Source: an uncultured Clostridia bacterium (GTDB lineage Bacteria > Bacillota > Clostridia > UBA1381 > UMGS1253). Taken from it: a DNA stretch of 64,000 nt. The notes under the pieces were generated by a model. It saw only the letters and a list, made by a program, of their open reading frames with translations, did not search any database and was not told where the DNA came from. Positions 34,524 through 43,425 of the stretch are shown here, in pieces (the first letter of the stretch is position 1; each line of letters begins with the position of its first letter). The translations under genes were made by a program, and so were the position numbers. Where the stretch lies: the NCBI GenBank assembly GCA_934457145.1, contig CAKSHP010000004.1, positions 55,794 to 119,793 of the forward strand. The letters run 5' to 3'.

Positions 34524-36641
34524 ATGGGGCTTATGGCTAAATCCGTTGGGAAAAACGTTTTGGACACAAAATGCAAACCACAAAAGAAAAACGAAAAAAT
34601 AATAGCGCTTGCAGGCAATCCGAACGTCGGCAAAAGCACAGTCTTTAACGCACTTACCGGACTTCATCAGCACACGGGAAACTGGCCGGGGAAAACGGTC
34701 GGAAATGCACAGGGAAAAGTTGAATTCGACGGTGAGGAATATATTATATACGATCTTCCGGGAACATATTCTCTTATGGCTCATTCAAAGGAAGAAGAGG
34801 CTGCAAGAGATTTTATCTGCTTTGAAAAGCCCGATGCTGTTGCTGTGGTGTGCGACGCGTCGTGTCTTGAAAGAAATTTGAATTTAGTATTACAGACAAT
34901 TGAAATAACAAAAAATGTTGTTGTGTGTGTAAATTTAATGGATGAGGCGAAAAGAAAGGGAATAAGCGTTAATACAAATAAGCTGTCGAAACTGCTCGGT
35001 GTGCCGGTGGTTGCGATGTGTGCAAAAAAGAAAATAGGATTAAATCAAATGTTAAGGCAGATTAAAAACGTTTTAAAAAGGGACAGTAAAGAAACGTTTG
35101 AAATATCATACGGCGAAGATGTTAAAAAAGCGGCGAAAACGGTTTGCGCCTCGCTCGGCGATATAAAAATAAACAAAAATTGGCTTGCGCTCCGCCTTTT
35201 GGAGGGTGATGCGCAAAATATTTCAAATATAGAAAAATACATAGGCGTTTCGCTTTCGGATAATGATAATATAAAAAGTGCAGTACAAAACGCAAAACAG
35301 TTTTTAAAAGCGGATGAGTCCTTTTCGGATAAAATTGTTGAAAAAATCGTTTTCGAAGCAGAAAACATATTTAAACAAACCGTGAAAACCGATAATAAAA
35401 AATATAATGATTTTGATAAAAAAACGGATAAAATTTTAACAGGCAGATTAACGGGTATACCCGTTATGATTGCGCTTTTGGCGGTTGTGTTTTGGATAAC
35501 GGTATTCGGTGCAAATATTATATCCGATTTTTTGTCGGAAGCTTTTTTAATATGCGAAAGATTTATTTTAAGTTTTTTTGAGGGGCTGAATGTTTCGCCC
35601 GTTATATACAAACCGATTGTTTTCGGGATATATCGGGTGAGCGCATGGGTTGTTTCGGTTATGCTTCCGCCGATGGCTATATTTTTTCCGCTTTTTACGC
35701 TGCTTGAGGATTTGGGGTATCTGCCAAGGGTTGCCTTTAATCTTGACCACTCTTTTAAAAAGTGCTGTGCATGCGGAAAACAGGCGCTGACCACCTGTAT
35801 GGGATTTGGCTGCAATGCATGCGGAGTTGTGGGATGCAGAATAATAGATTCGCCAAGAGAGCGCCTTATTGCAATTATAACAAACAACTTTGTTCCGTGC
35901 AACGGAAGAATACCGCTGCTTATTATGATTGCCGCAATGTTTTTTTCGCCAAACGGCGGACTTGGCGGCGCGCTTGTGTGTGCACTGGCGCTGACGGGCG
36001 CTGTGGTTTTGGGAATTGCGGCAACGTTTTTGGCATCAAAAATATTGTCTGAAACAATTTTAAAAGGCGAAGCCTCGTCTTTTACGCTGGAGCTTCCGCC
36101 GTATCGAAAACCGCAGATAGGAAAAATTTTTTTACGCTCGGTTTTTGACAGAACGTTGTTTGTTTTGGGCAGAGCGGTTATGGTTGCGGCGCCTGCGGGG
36201 CTTGTGATATGGATTCTGGCAAACACGGCAGCCAATGGCAGACCGCTTCTTATACAGATAAGCGGATTTTTAGACCCGTTTGCAAAAATTCTTGGTTTTG
36301 ACGGAGCTGTTTTGCTTGCGTTTATATTGGGATTTCCGGCAAACGAACTTGTTATTCCGCTTATAATGATGATATATATGGCATCGTCGGAACTTATGCA
36401 GATTCCCGATTTGCTTATGCTTAAGGATTTGTTTTTAAAAAACGGCTGGAACGGCTGCACGGCTGTGTGTGTTATGCTTTTTTCTCTTATGCACTGGCCC
36501 TGCTCGACAACGATGCTCACCGTAAAAAAAGAAACGCAAAGTTTAAAATGGAGCGCGGCGGCGTTTTTGGTGCCGACTCTTTTCGGAATGGCAATATGTG
36601 CATTATTTAATTTTGCAGTTAAAATTTTAGGGTTATATTAA
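34524..36641 (+). CDS. feoB: Ferrous iron transport protein B
   Basis: Membrane Fe(II) transporter with a cytosolic G domain. It has 705 residues. G1 is GNPNVGKST (31-39), followed by HQHTGNWPGKTV (switch I), YDLPGTYSL (G3) and NLMDEAKRKG (G4). Two Gate regions follow, including the conserved CGKQALTTCMGFGCNACGVVGCRI segment split around the pore and NNFVPCNGRIPLL. It overlaps no gene and is translated with feoA. Confidence 0.97.
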   Translation: MGLMAKSVGKNVLDTKCKPQKKNEKIIALAGNPNVGKSTVFNALTGLHQHTGNWPGKTVGNAQGKVEFDGEEYIIYDLPGTYSLMAHSKEEEAARDFICFEKPDAVAVVCDASCLERNLNLVLQTIEITKNVVVCVNLMDEAKRKGISVNTNKLSKLLGVPVVAMCAKKKIGLNQMLRQIKNVLKRDSKETFEISYGEDVKKAAKTVCASLGDIKINKNWLALRLLEGDAQNISNIEKYIGVSLSDNDNIKSAVQNAKQFLKADESFSDKIVEKIVFEAENIFKQTVKTDNKKYNDFDKKTDKILTGRLTGIPVMIALLAVVFWITVFGANIISDFLSEAFLICERFILSFFEGLNVSPVIYKPIVFGIYRVSAWVVSVMLPPMAIFFPLFTLLEDLGYLPRVAFNLDHSFKKCCACGKQALTTCMGFGCNACGVVGCRIIDSPRERLIAIITNNFVPCNGRIPLLIMIAAMFFSPNGGLGGALVCALALTGAVVLGIAATFLASKILSETILKGEASSFTLELPPYRKPQIGKIFLRSVFDRTLFVLGRAVMVAAPAGLVIWILANTAANGRPLLIQISGFLDPFAKILGFDGAVLLAFILGFPANELVIPLIMMIYMASSELMQIPDLLMLKDLFLKNGWNGCTAVCVMLFSLMHWPCSTTMLTVKKETQSLKWSAAAFLVPTLFGMAICALFNFAVKILGLY

Positions 36642-36685
36642 TTGAAAATGCGGAAAAAATAATCCTAAAAGGAGATGATTTAATT

Positions 36686-37117
36686 ATGAGTACGGACACG
36701 GTCGAGCTTTTAAAAGAATGCAATGCGGGAGTGAAGATGGGAGTTTGCGCAATTGAAGACGTTGAAGACAACGTTTCGGATAAAAGCTTTAAAAAAGTTC
36801 TTTCTCAAAACAAAAAAGAGCATCAGGATATCGGCAGCGAAATCCATGAAATTTTAAACAGTATGGATGAGGCGGGAAAAGAGCCGAATGTTATGGCTAA
36901 AGGAATGAGCTGGATAAAAACAAATGTGAAGATTTCGTTAGACGACAGCGACAACACTATTGCAGATCTTATAACGGACGGCTGCAACATGGGGGTAAAG
37001 TCATTAAACAAATATTTAAATCAGTATAAAGCGGCAGACGAACAGTCGAAAAAAATTGCAAAAAAACTTATTGATTTGGAGCATGACTTAACGATTAATA
37101 TAAGAAAGTATCTTTAA
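36686..37117 (+). CDS. Small all-helical protein, DUF2383 / ferritin-like candidate
   Basis: 143 residues, highly charged and helical throughout, with no signal or membrane segment. The length and the spacing of helices (STDTVELLKECNAGVKMGV, KKVLSQNKKEHQDIGSEIHEIL, DNTIADLITDGCNMGVKSL, SKKIAKKLIDLEHDLTINI) fit the DUF2383-type four-helix ferritin-like bundle, but the metal-ligand pattern is not clear. AAAAGGAG lies before the ATG. It lies 44 bp after feoB, which is compatible with an iron-related role, not proof of one. Confidence 0.65.
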   Translation: MSTDTVELLKECNAGVKMGVCAIEDVEDNVSDKSFKKVLSQNKKEHQDIGSEIHEILNSMDEAGKEPNVMAKGMSWIKTNVKISLDDSDNTIADLITDGCNMGVKSLNKYLNQYKAADEQSKKIAKKLIDLEHDLTINIRKYL

Positions 37118-37134
37118 AATTTTAGCAAAAGTGC

Positions 37135-37185
37135 AAAAAAGGGCTGTTAAAAAGTCAATTGATTTTTTAACAGCCCCTCTTTTTA
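37135..37185. terminator. Bidirectional terminator
   Basis: GGGCTGTTAAAAA / TTTTTTAACAGCCC stem, flanked by a run of A upstream and CTCTTTTT downstream. It serves the feo unit and the convergent SGNH hydrolase gene. Confidence 0.88.
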
Positions 37186-37189
37186 AAAT

Positions 37190-38281
37190 TTATTTTTCAA
37201 TTGCATTTTTTAAAACCGGATACAAAGCATCTGCCCAGGCTGTGCATCCTGTGGAGTTGGGGTGTCCGCCGTATTTTGCAATATGCAAAAGCTCTTTGCT
37301 TTGGCTTAAAACGTCCGAGGTGTCAAAAATACCTATGCATTTAGGAGCAATGACGGTTTTTATGTATTCGTTTACATTTTTCCAGATATCAATTTTTTCG
37401 CCTGTATAGTCAAACGGAGGCACTGTCTGGATAAACACTTTAACGCCCGCAGCCGTCAGCTTGTCTGTGATATTTAAAAGATCGTTTTTAATCTGATTTT
37501 CGCTTCTGCCCTGAAGAATATCGTTAACGCCGTAGCACACGACAACAACGTCGTTTTGCTTTGCTTTAAAAAGCCATGCGCTGTCTGAGGCGGCATCCTG
37601 AGCGCGTCCGAAACCGAGGCCTAAATTCCAATATGCATACAAAAAGCCTAACTTTTTTGCAACCTTATAGTTCCAGTGCTCATAAGAATTTATGTCGGTT
37701 CCGATTCCCTGAGTGATAGAGTCGCCTAAAAATGCAATTTTAAGCTTTGCATCTCTTTTGCAGCCGAGCATTGACAAAAACGGCATATGTTTGCAAGGCT
37801 CCCAGGCTCCGTCTTTTAAAATAAATGTTGGTATCAGGCTTTCTTCGTGGCAAAAAAACTCTTTTGCGCTGAAGCTTATCTGAATGCATATATAGTCTGT
37901 GCTGTTTGCACAAAGCTTTAAAGGATCGCTTGCAAAAAATTCTCCGGGCATAACTTCTTTTTGATCTTTGCCTGAAAACGTTACCGGAAAAAAGCGGATG
38001 TCATCTGTCATATGATCTGCACAGCATGTGCTGCACACTCCGGCAGACAAAGAATGTATCGTCCAGCCGCCGCATATTAAATTGCAGTGGCTTAATTTGC
38101 CGTCTGAAAATGTGCTGTCGGCTATGTTTGAAAATAAAAACGAATATTCGTATTCGCCGCCGTTATTTACTTTATAAAATAATCTTCCCGTTTTTATCTC
38201 GTTTTCGTTTTCGCTTTTAACAAGCATTTGATTGCCGCTTCCGGCAGATGTGTTTGAAACAAAATTTTTAAAATATTCCAT
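37190..38281 (-). CDS. SGNH/GDSL hydrolase, cytoplasmic
   Basis: 363 residues, no signal peptide. An N-terminal beta-sandwich-like part (about 1-175) precedes the SGNH domain. Block I is FLGDSITQG with the nucleophile Ser188, block III is GVND (251-254) and block V is GGHPNSTG with the catalytic His340. Such two-domain enzymes usually remove acetyl or other acyl groups from carbohydrates; the substrate is not readable. Lack of a signal peptide suggests action on imported oligosaccharides (inference). Confidence 0.85.
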   Translation of the reverse strand: MEYFKNFVSNTSAGSGNQMLVKSENENEIKTGRLFYKVNNGGEYEYSFLFSNIADSTFSDGKLSHCNLICGGWTIHSLSAGVCSTCCADHMTDDIRFFPVTFSGKDQKEVMPGEFFASDPLKLCANSTDYICIQISFSAKEFFCHEESLIPTFILKDGAWEPCKHMPFLSMLGCKRDAKLKIAFLGDSITQGIGTDINSYEHWNYKVAKKLGFLYAYWNLGLGFGRAQDAASDSAWLFKAKQNDVVVVCYGVNDILQGRSENQIKNDLLNITDKLTAAGVKVFIQTVPPFDYTGEKIDIWKNVNEYIKTVIAPKCIGIFDTSDVLSQSKELLHIAKYGGHPNSTGCTAWADALYPVLKNAIEK

Positions 38282-38310
38282 TTTTATCAGCTCCGCATTT
38301 TTTTATTTAT

Positions 38311-38339
38311 ATTTTAACCTATTTGTAAAGAAAAATCAA
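38311..38339 (-). promoter_or_regulatory. Promoter of the SGNH hydrolase gene
   Basis: TTGATT (complement 38334-38339) and TAAAAT (complement 38311-38316) with a 17-bp spacer. Confidence 0.65.
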
Positions 38340-38388
38340 TAGTTTGTAAAAATAAATGCCGCTTTAATCAAATTTTAGCCTTAAGGCA

Positions 38389-38417
38389 TTGACAAAACAT
38401 AGTTTAAACTGTATAAT
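38389..38417 (+). promoter_or_regulatory. Consensus promoter of the three-adenylase dlt-like operon
   Basis: TTGACA (38389-38394) and TATAAT (38412-38417), perfect hexamers with a 17-bp spacer. This implies strong, possibly constitutive, transcription from about 38424 and a leader of about 75 bases. Confidence 0.9.
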
Positions 38418-38500
38418 TGTTAATATGTGAAAATGGAAAAATTATAAAATTTATACGGTTTAAAAATTGTTTTTAATAAATTTGAAAGGTTGATGTTTCG

Positions 38501-40033
38501 GTGTATAACTCGGCAGTGTGCCTTCTTGATGAGGCTTGTAGAAAATATCCGGATAAAACGGCTGTTATTGATGAAAACGGAAAGATAACGTTTTTGCAGC
38601 TTAAAGAAAAGGCAATGAGGGTTGCTTCGTATTTGGAAAAAGAAAAAAACGCTTCAAAAGCTCCCGTTGTTGTTTATATGAAAAAGAGCATTGATTGCAT
38701 AGTTTCGTTTATGGCTGTTTTATACAGCGGCAGGGCATATGTTCCGGTTGCGGGTGATATGCCGTTTGAAAGAGTCAGAAAAATTACGGATAATTTAAAT
38801 CCTTCGTTTATCATTGCAGACTCGCAGCGTTTAGAGATATTAAATCAAAACGGTGCTGCAAATAATGCAGTTTTGTTTGAAACTGCCGCCGGGTTTGAAA
38901 GTGACGAAGAAAAAATAAAAAATATACAGCAAAAGGTTATCGATACAGATCCGATATACATAATGTATACGTCGGGTTCAACGGGAGATCCCAAAGGCGT
39001 AACGGTTTCGCACAAGGGCGTTATAGACTATGTTACATGGACAAAAACCACATTCGGCTTTAATGAAAACGATATTTTCGGAAATCAGGCGCCGTTTTAT
39101 TTTGACAACTCTATTTTTGATATTTACGGCTGTCTGATAACAGGGGCAACTATGGTTATAATCCCGGAGGTGCTTTTTAATTTTCAAAACAAGCTTCCCG
39201 AATACGTTGAAGAAATGAAAATAACGGTTATTTTCTGGGTTCCGACTATTTTGATAAATGTTGCAAATGCGGGCGCGCTTGATGAGTGCCGTATGACGCA
39301 TCTTAAAAAGGTTCTTTTCTGCGGAGAGGTTATGCCAAACACTCAGCTTAATATCTGGAGAGAGCACTATCCCGACTTAATGTATGCAAATTTGTACGGA
39401 CCGACGGAAATTACGGACGTGTGCACATATTATATAGTTGACAGAGAGTTTGAAAACAGCGAGCCTCTGCCTATAGGACGCGCATGCAAAAATATGAGAA
39501 CATATATAATAACCGAAAGCGGAAAGCTTGCAAAAACAAATGAAACGGGCGAGCTTTGCATAGCCGGCACGGGCGTGGCGCTTGGATATTATAACAACAA
39601 AGAAATAACAGACAAAGCCTTTATACAAAATCCGTTTAATCCGTATTATTCGGAGAGGCTTTACAGAACAGGCGATCTGGCTTATGAAAACGAAGAGGGA
39701 CTTTTGATGTATGTCGGGCGCATGGATTCGCAGATAAAAATAAACGGAAACAGAGTTGAGCTTGGCGAAATTGAAAATGCGGCTATGTGCATAGAAGGCG
39801 TTTCAAGAGCCTGTGCCGCACTTGACAGCAATAAAAACGCGATTGCGCTGTTTATTGAGGCGGCCGGCGAATATAAACTGCGCCATGTGAACAACGAATT
39901 AAAAAAGCATATCCCAAAATACATGCTTCCTGGCGAGCTTTTTGTGTTAGAAAAATTTCCGCACACTTCAAACGATAAAATAGACAGGGTATCTTTAAAA
40001 AAGCTGCTCTGCGGAAAAGACGGTGAAAAATAA
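38501..40033 (+). CDS. DltA-like adenylation enzyme 1 (Cys274 pocket)
   Basis: 510-residue stand-alone adenylation enzyme that should activate an amino or hydroxy acid with ATP and load a carrier protein. GTG start after AAAGG. ATP loop YTSGSTGDPKG (156-166), NLYGPTE (297-303), YRTGD (388-392), hinge GRMDSQIKINGNRVELGEIE and catalytic Lys493 in NDKIDR. The pocket by alignment to NRPS and DltA positions is Asp202, Asn203, Phe206, Leu272, Cys274, Leu298, Asp306 and Val307. Cys274 lies in FCGEVMP, where DltA has its D-Ala-selecting cysteine. An acidic residue at 306 is unlike DltA. Its stop overlaps the start of copy 2 (TAATG). Confidence 0.9.
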   Translation: MYNSAVCLLDEACRKYPDKTAVIDENGKITFLQLKEKAMRVASYLEKEKNASKAPVVVYMKKSIDCIVSFMAVLYSGRAYVPVAGDMPFERVRKITDNLNPSFIIADSQRLEILNQNGAANNAVLFETAAGFESDEEKIKNIQQKVIDTDPIYIMYTSGSTGDPKGVTVSHKGVIDYVTWTKTTFGFNENDIFGNQAPFYFDNSIFDIYGCLITGATMVIIPEVLFNFQNKLPEYVEEMKITVIFWVPTILINVANAGALDECRMTHLKKVLFCGEVMPNTQLNIWREHYPDLMYANLYGPTEITDVCTYYIVDREFENSEPLPIGRACKNMRTYIITESGKLAKTNETGELCIAGTGVALGYYNNKEITDKAFIQNPFNPYYSERLYRTGDLAYENEEGLLMYVGRMDSQIKINGNRVELGEIENAAMCIEGVSRACAALDSNKNAIALFIEAAGEYKLRHVNNELKKHIPKYMLPGELFVLEKFPHTSNDKIDRVSLKKLLCGKDGEK

Positions 40034-41568
40034 TGAACTCAGTTTTGACGCTTATAGAAGAAACAATAAAGAAATTTCCGAAAAACATTGCAATTGATGA
40101 TGAAAAAACAGCTATGACATATGAGCAGCTTTATAACTCATATAACTGTATTGCGCAGGCTATCATATCAAAATCTTCGGGCGAGGTAAAGCGTCCGGTT
40201 TTGGTATATCTGCCGAAAAGCGCAAAATCAGTGGTTTCATTTATGGGAGCGCTTGCAAGCGCGAATATGTATGTTCCGGCAGATTATAAAACGCCGCTTG
40301 AAAGACTTTCGGCAATGATTGATAATTTAAGTCCGATAATGATTATAACCGATGAAGCCGGAAAGGACACGCTTTCGTCTTTCGGTATAACAAAAGATGT
40401 GTGCGTTTATGACGAGCTTTTAAAAACAAAAGCCGATTTAGAAGAAATTGAGGAATATAAAAATTATGTTATAGACACGGATCCGGCATATGTTATGTAT
40501 ACTTCCGGTTCGACAGGCGTTCCGAAAGGCGTTGTTATTGCACACAGAGGAATTATAAACTATGCGCTTTGGCTTATCGACGAATTTAAGATAAACGAGA
40601 AATCGGTTTTGGGGCTTCAGTCGGGTTTTCATTTTGACAACTCCGTGTTTGATATATATACAAGCTTTTTTACGGGCGCAAAGATGGTTATAATTCCGGA
40701 AATACTTTTTATGTATCCGGGACAGCTTATAGAGTTTATGCAAAAAAAAGAAATAACAACAATCTTTTGGGTGCCGACGGTTATGATAAACGTTGCAAAT
40801 TCGCAGGCTTTGGAAAATGCAAGTTTGCCAAACCTTAAAACTGTTGTTTTTGCAGGCGAGGTAATGCCTAACAAACAGTTAAACATATGGAGAAAAAATT
40901 TAAAGGACTGTGTGTATGCGAATTTGTACGGGCCGACGGAAATCACGGTTGACTGCACATATTATATAGTTGACAGAAAATTTGAAAACAGCGATCCGTT
41001 GCCCATAGGAAAAAGCGTTCCGAACAACCGCGTGCTGATTTTAAATGAGCAAAACAAGCTTTGTGAGCCTTATGAACACGGCGAGCTGTGTGTTGCGGGA
41101 TGCGGTGTGGCGCTCGGATATTATAATAATAAAGAGCTTACCGACAAGGTGTTTGTGCAAAATCCGCTCAACGATAAATATAAAGAAATAATTTACCGCA
41201 CCGGAGATATTGCATATAAAGACGATGAGGGGCTTATTATGTATGTCGGCAGACGCGATAACCAGTTTAAGCTCAGGGGAAACAGAATAGAGCTCGGAGA
41301 TATTGAAAATGCCGCATCGTGTGTTTCGTATGTTAAAAAATCGTGTGCGCTGTTTGACAGCGAAAACGAAAAAATTATTTTGGTTATAGAGTCGGATGAG
41401 GCAGTTAATTTAAGAAAGCTGAATTTGCTTTTGGCAAAGTATCTGCCAAAATATATGCTTCCCGGACAGCTTGAAATAACAGATAATATGCCGGTTACGC
41501 CGAATAACAAAATCGACCGAAAGGCGCTTTATGCAAAATACACGAATTTGGGTGACAAAAAATGTTAA
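40033..41568 (+). CDS. DltA-like adenylation enzyme 2 (Ala274 pocket)
   Basis: 511-residue paralogue of enzymes 1 and 3, aligned almost without gaps to copy 1. All catalytic motifs are present: YTSGSTGVPKG (156-166), NLYGPTE, YRTGD, GRRDNQFKLRGNRIELGDIE and the A10 lysine in NNKIDRKALY. The pocket reads Asp202, Asn203, Phe206, Val272, Ala274, Leu298, Val306 and Asp307. The DltA cysteine is Ala (FAGEVMP) and the acidic residue has moved to 307, so a different substrate from copy 1 is likely (inference). ATG start overlapping the previous stop by one base; its stop overlaps copy 3 by seven bases. Confidence 0.9.
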   Translation: MNSVLTLIEETIKKFPKNIAIDDEKTAMTYEQLYNSYNCIAQAIISKSSGEVKRPVLVYLPKSAKSVVSFMGALASANMYVPADYKTPLERLSAMIDNLSPIMIITDEAGKDTLSSFGITKDVCVYDELLKTKADLEEIEEYKNYVIDTDPAYVMYTSGSTGVPKGVVIAHRGIINYALWLIDEFKINEKSVLGLQSGFHFDNSVFDIYTSFFTGAKMVIIPEILFMYPGQLIEFMQKKEITTIFWVPTVMINVANSQALENASLPNLKTVVFAGEVMPNKQLNIWRKNLKDCVYANLYGPTEITVDCTYYIVDRKFENSDPLPIGKSVPNNRVLILNEQNKLCEPYEHGELCVAGCGVALGYYNNKELTDKVFVQNPLNDKYKEIIYRTGDIAYKDDEGLIMYVGRRDNQFKLRGNRIELGDIENAASCVSYVKKSCALFDSENEKIILVIESDEAVNLRKLNLLLAKYLPKYMLPGQLEITDNMPVTPNNKIDRKALYAKYTNLGDKKC

Positions 41569-43070
41569 ATAAAAGAAACACGGCGGTTTGCTTTTTGGAA
41601 GAAACAGCAAAAAAATATCCGGATAATATTGCCGTTGACGAAATAGGAAAGCTTTGCACGTTTGAAGATTTGTATAAAAAGAGCCGTGCGGCGGCGAGCG
41701 CAATTTTGAAAATGAATATAAAAAAGCAAAATATTGCCGTTATGCTGCCGAAAGGGGCAAACGCAATGTGCGCTTTTTTTGCCATACTCTACAGCGGAAA
41801 AACCTATGTGCCGCTTGATTACAACGATGCAGACACAAGGCTTTTTACGATTATTGCGGCGGTTGACTGCGATTTGGTTATAACCGACGAAAATAATATT
41901 TCAAAATTTAAAGACGCGGGAATAAATGCCGTTTTGTACAGCGAAACGGAAAAATGCGAAATTGACGATGATGCTATTTATAATGCGCTTGAAACAGTAT
42001 GCGACCTTGACAGCGCATACATAATGCACACATCAGGCTCGACGGGCGTTCCGAAAGGCGTTGTTGTGTCGCACAGGGCGATAATTGATTTTACAAACTG
42101 GGCGGTAAAGCTTATGAAGCTTGATGAAACAAGCGTTATAGGATTGCAGTCGCCGTTTCATTTTGACGCATCCGTGTTTGATATATATGTGTGTATTGCA
42201 ACAGGGGCAAAGCTTGCGCTGCTGCCGGATGTGTTGGTTAAATTTCCGGCAAAAATCCCTGAATTTATAGAAGAAAAGAAAGTTACCTGCATATTTTGGG
42301 TTCCGGGAATTTTAGCCGATATTGCAAATTCGGGCGCGCTTGAAAAATATGAGATGCCGTCACTAAAAATGTTTACGTTTGTCGGCGAAGTTATGCCGAC
42401 AAGACAGTTTAACATGTGGTATAATAAAAATAAAAACAGAACATATATAAATCTTTACGGGCCGACGGAGGCGACCGTTGCGTGCACGGCGTATAAAATA
42501 AAAAAAGCTTTGCAGGACAGTGAGCCGATACCGATAGGCAGAGCGGGAGCAAACAAGCGGATTTTGATTATAAATGAAGAAGGTCGCGAGGCAAACGTCG
42601 GAGAGACAGGCGAGATTTGTATACTGGGCAGCTGCCTTGCTTTCGGGTACTACGGCAGAAAAGAAGAAACAAACAATGTGTTTGTGCAGAATCCGGCGAA
42701 CATGGCATACCGCGAAATGATGTATAAAACCGGAGATTTCGGATATGTGAGCGAAAGCGGAGACATTATTTTTTCCGGCAGACGCGACAGTCAGGTTAAA
42801 ATTCACGGCATAAGAGTGGAGCTTGGGGATATTGAAAACGCTGCCTGCTGCATAGACGGTATTGAAAAGGCAAGCACCGTGCTGAAAGATGAAAAAATAA
42901 CGCTGTTTTTGCAAACAAAAAAAAGCTTTAACAAAAGGCAGTTTAATTTGCTTTTAAAAGAACATGTTCCGAAGTATATGCTGCCGGATGCTGTAGTGTG
43001 TCTTAATCAGTTTCCTTTAAACAAAAACGGAAAGACAGACAAAAAAAGACTTATAAGCGAAAATTATTAA
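41562..43070 (+). CDS. DltA-like adenylation enzyme 3 (Val274 pocket)
   Basis: 502-residue paralogue, the most divergent of the three. Motifs: HTSGSTGVPKG (156-166, with His in place of the usual Tyr), NLYGPTEATVACT, YKTGD, GRRDSQVKIHGIRVELGDIE and the A10 lysine in KNGKTDKKRL. The pocket reads Asp202, Ala203, Phe206, Thr272, Val274, Leu298, Val306 and Ala307. It lacks the acidic residue at 306/307, and Val replaces the DltA cysteine (FVGEVMP), suggesting a small aliphatic or hydroxy acid (inference). An 83-bp gap separates it from the carrier gene, the longest gap among the core genes. Confidence 0.9.
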   Translation: MLNKRNTAVCFLEETAKKYPDNIAVDEIGKLCTFEDLYKKSRAAASAILKMNIKKQNIAVMLPKGANAMCAFFAILYSGKTYVPLDYNDADTRLFTIIAAVDCDLVITDENNISKFKDAGINAVLYSETEKCEIDDDAIYNALETVCDLDSAYIMHTSGSTGVPKGVVVSHRAIIDFTNWAVKLMKLDETSVIGLQSPFHFDASVFDIYVCIATGAKLALLPDVLVKFPAKIPEFIEEKKVTCIFWVPGILADIANSGALEKYEMPSLKMFTFVGEVMPTRQFNMWYNKNKNRTYINLYGPTEATVACTAYKIKKALQDSEPIPIGRAGANKRILIINEEGREANVGETGEICILGSCLAFGYYGRKEETNNVFVQNPANMAYREMMYKTGDFGYVSESGDIIFSGRRDSQVKIHGIRVELGDIENAACCIDGIEKASTVLKDEKITLFLQTKKSFNKRQFNLLLKEHVPKYMLPDAVVCLNQFPLNKNGKTDKKRLISENY

Positions 43071-43153
43071 CGCAAAGCGTGTAATTTTAACGTTTTTTAT
43101 GTGTCCGGATAAAAAGCGATATTAATATTTACGGACGGAAAGGCGAATTTGAA

Positions 43154-43402
43154 ATGAACAATATTGAAGAAAAAATTGAAAATTACATCAGAGAAACGTT
43201 TGACATAGGCGATGATCCCGAATTTTCAAACGATATACATTTGTTTGACAGCGGATTTGTTGATTCATTGGGTGCGGTTGATATTGTTATGTTTGTGGAA
43301 AACGAATTTAACATTAAAATCACGCAGAAGGATATAACTCTTTATCCTATGAACACTGTAAATGAAATTGCGGCTGTGGTAAAAAGCAAGCTTGAAGGTT
43401 AA
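43154..43402 (+). CDS. Acyl/D-alanyl carrier protein-like (DltC-like)
   Basis: 82-residue four-helix carrier protein. The phosphopantetheine attachment serine is Ser38 in GFVDSLGAVDIV, and the second-helix recognition region MFVENEFNIKI is typical of DltC and related carriers. It is the only carrier in the operon, so three adenylation enzymes would have to share it unless a carrier is encoded elsewhere. GGACGGAAAGG lies before the ATG. It must be activated by a phosphopantetheinyl transferase, none of which is in this window. Confidence 0.92.
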   Translation: MNNIEEKIENYIRETFDIGDDPEFSNDIHLFDSGFVDSLGAVDIVMFVENEFNIKITQKDITLYPMNTVNEIAAVVKSKLEG

Positions 43403-43425
43403 TATAAAATTATCGGAGAAATATA

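Noticed and set aside
35045..36520. 491-codon open frame on the minus strand
   Set aside because: It lies fully antisense to feoB, which has clear motifs. The translation is low-complexity and has no ribosome site; it is a shadow of codon bias.
38501..43070. Assembly duplication of one adenylase gene
   Set aside because: The three copies differ throughout in protein sequence, length (510, 511, 502) and junctions, so they are true paralogues.
38501..43402. Nonribosomal peptide synthetase cluster
   Set aside because: No condensation or release domain is present. The MBOAT, DltD-like and DltX-like genes point to envelope acylation instead.
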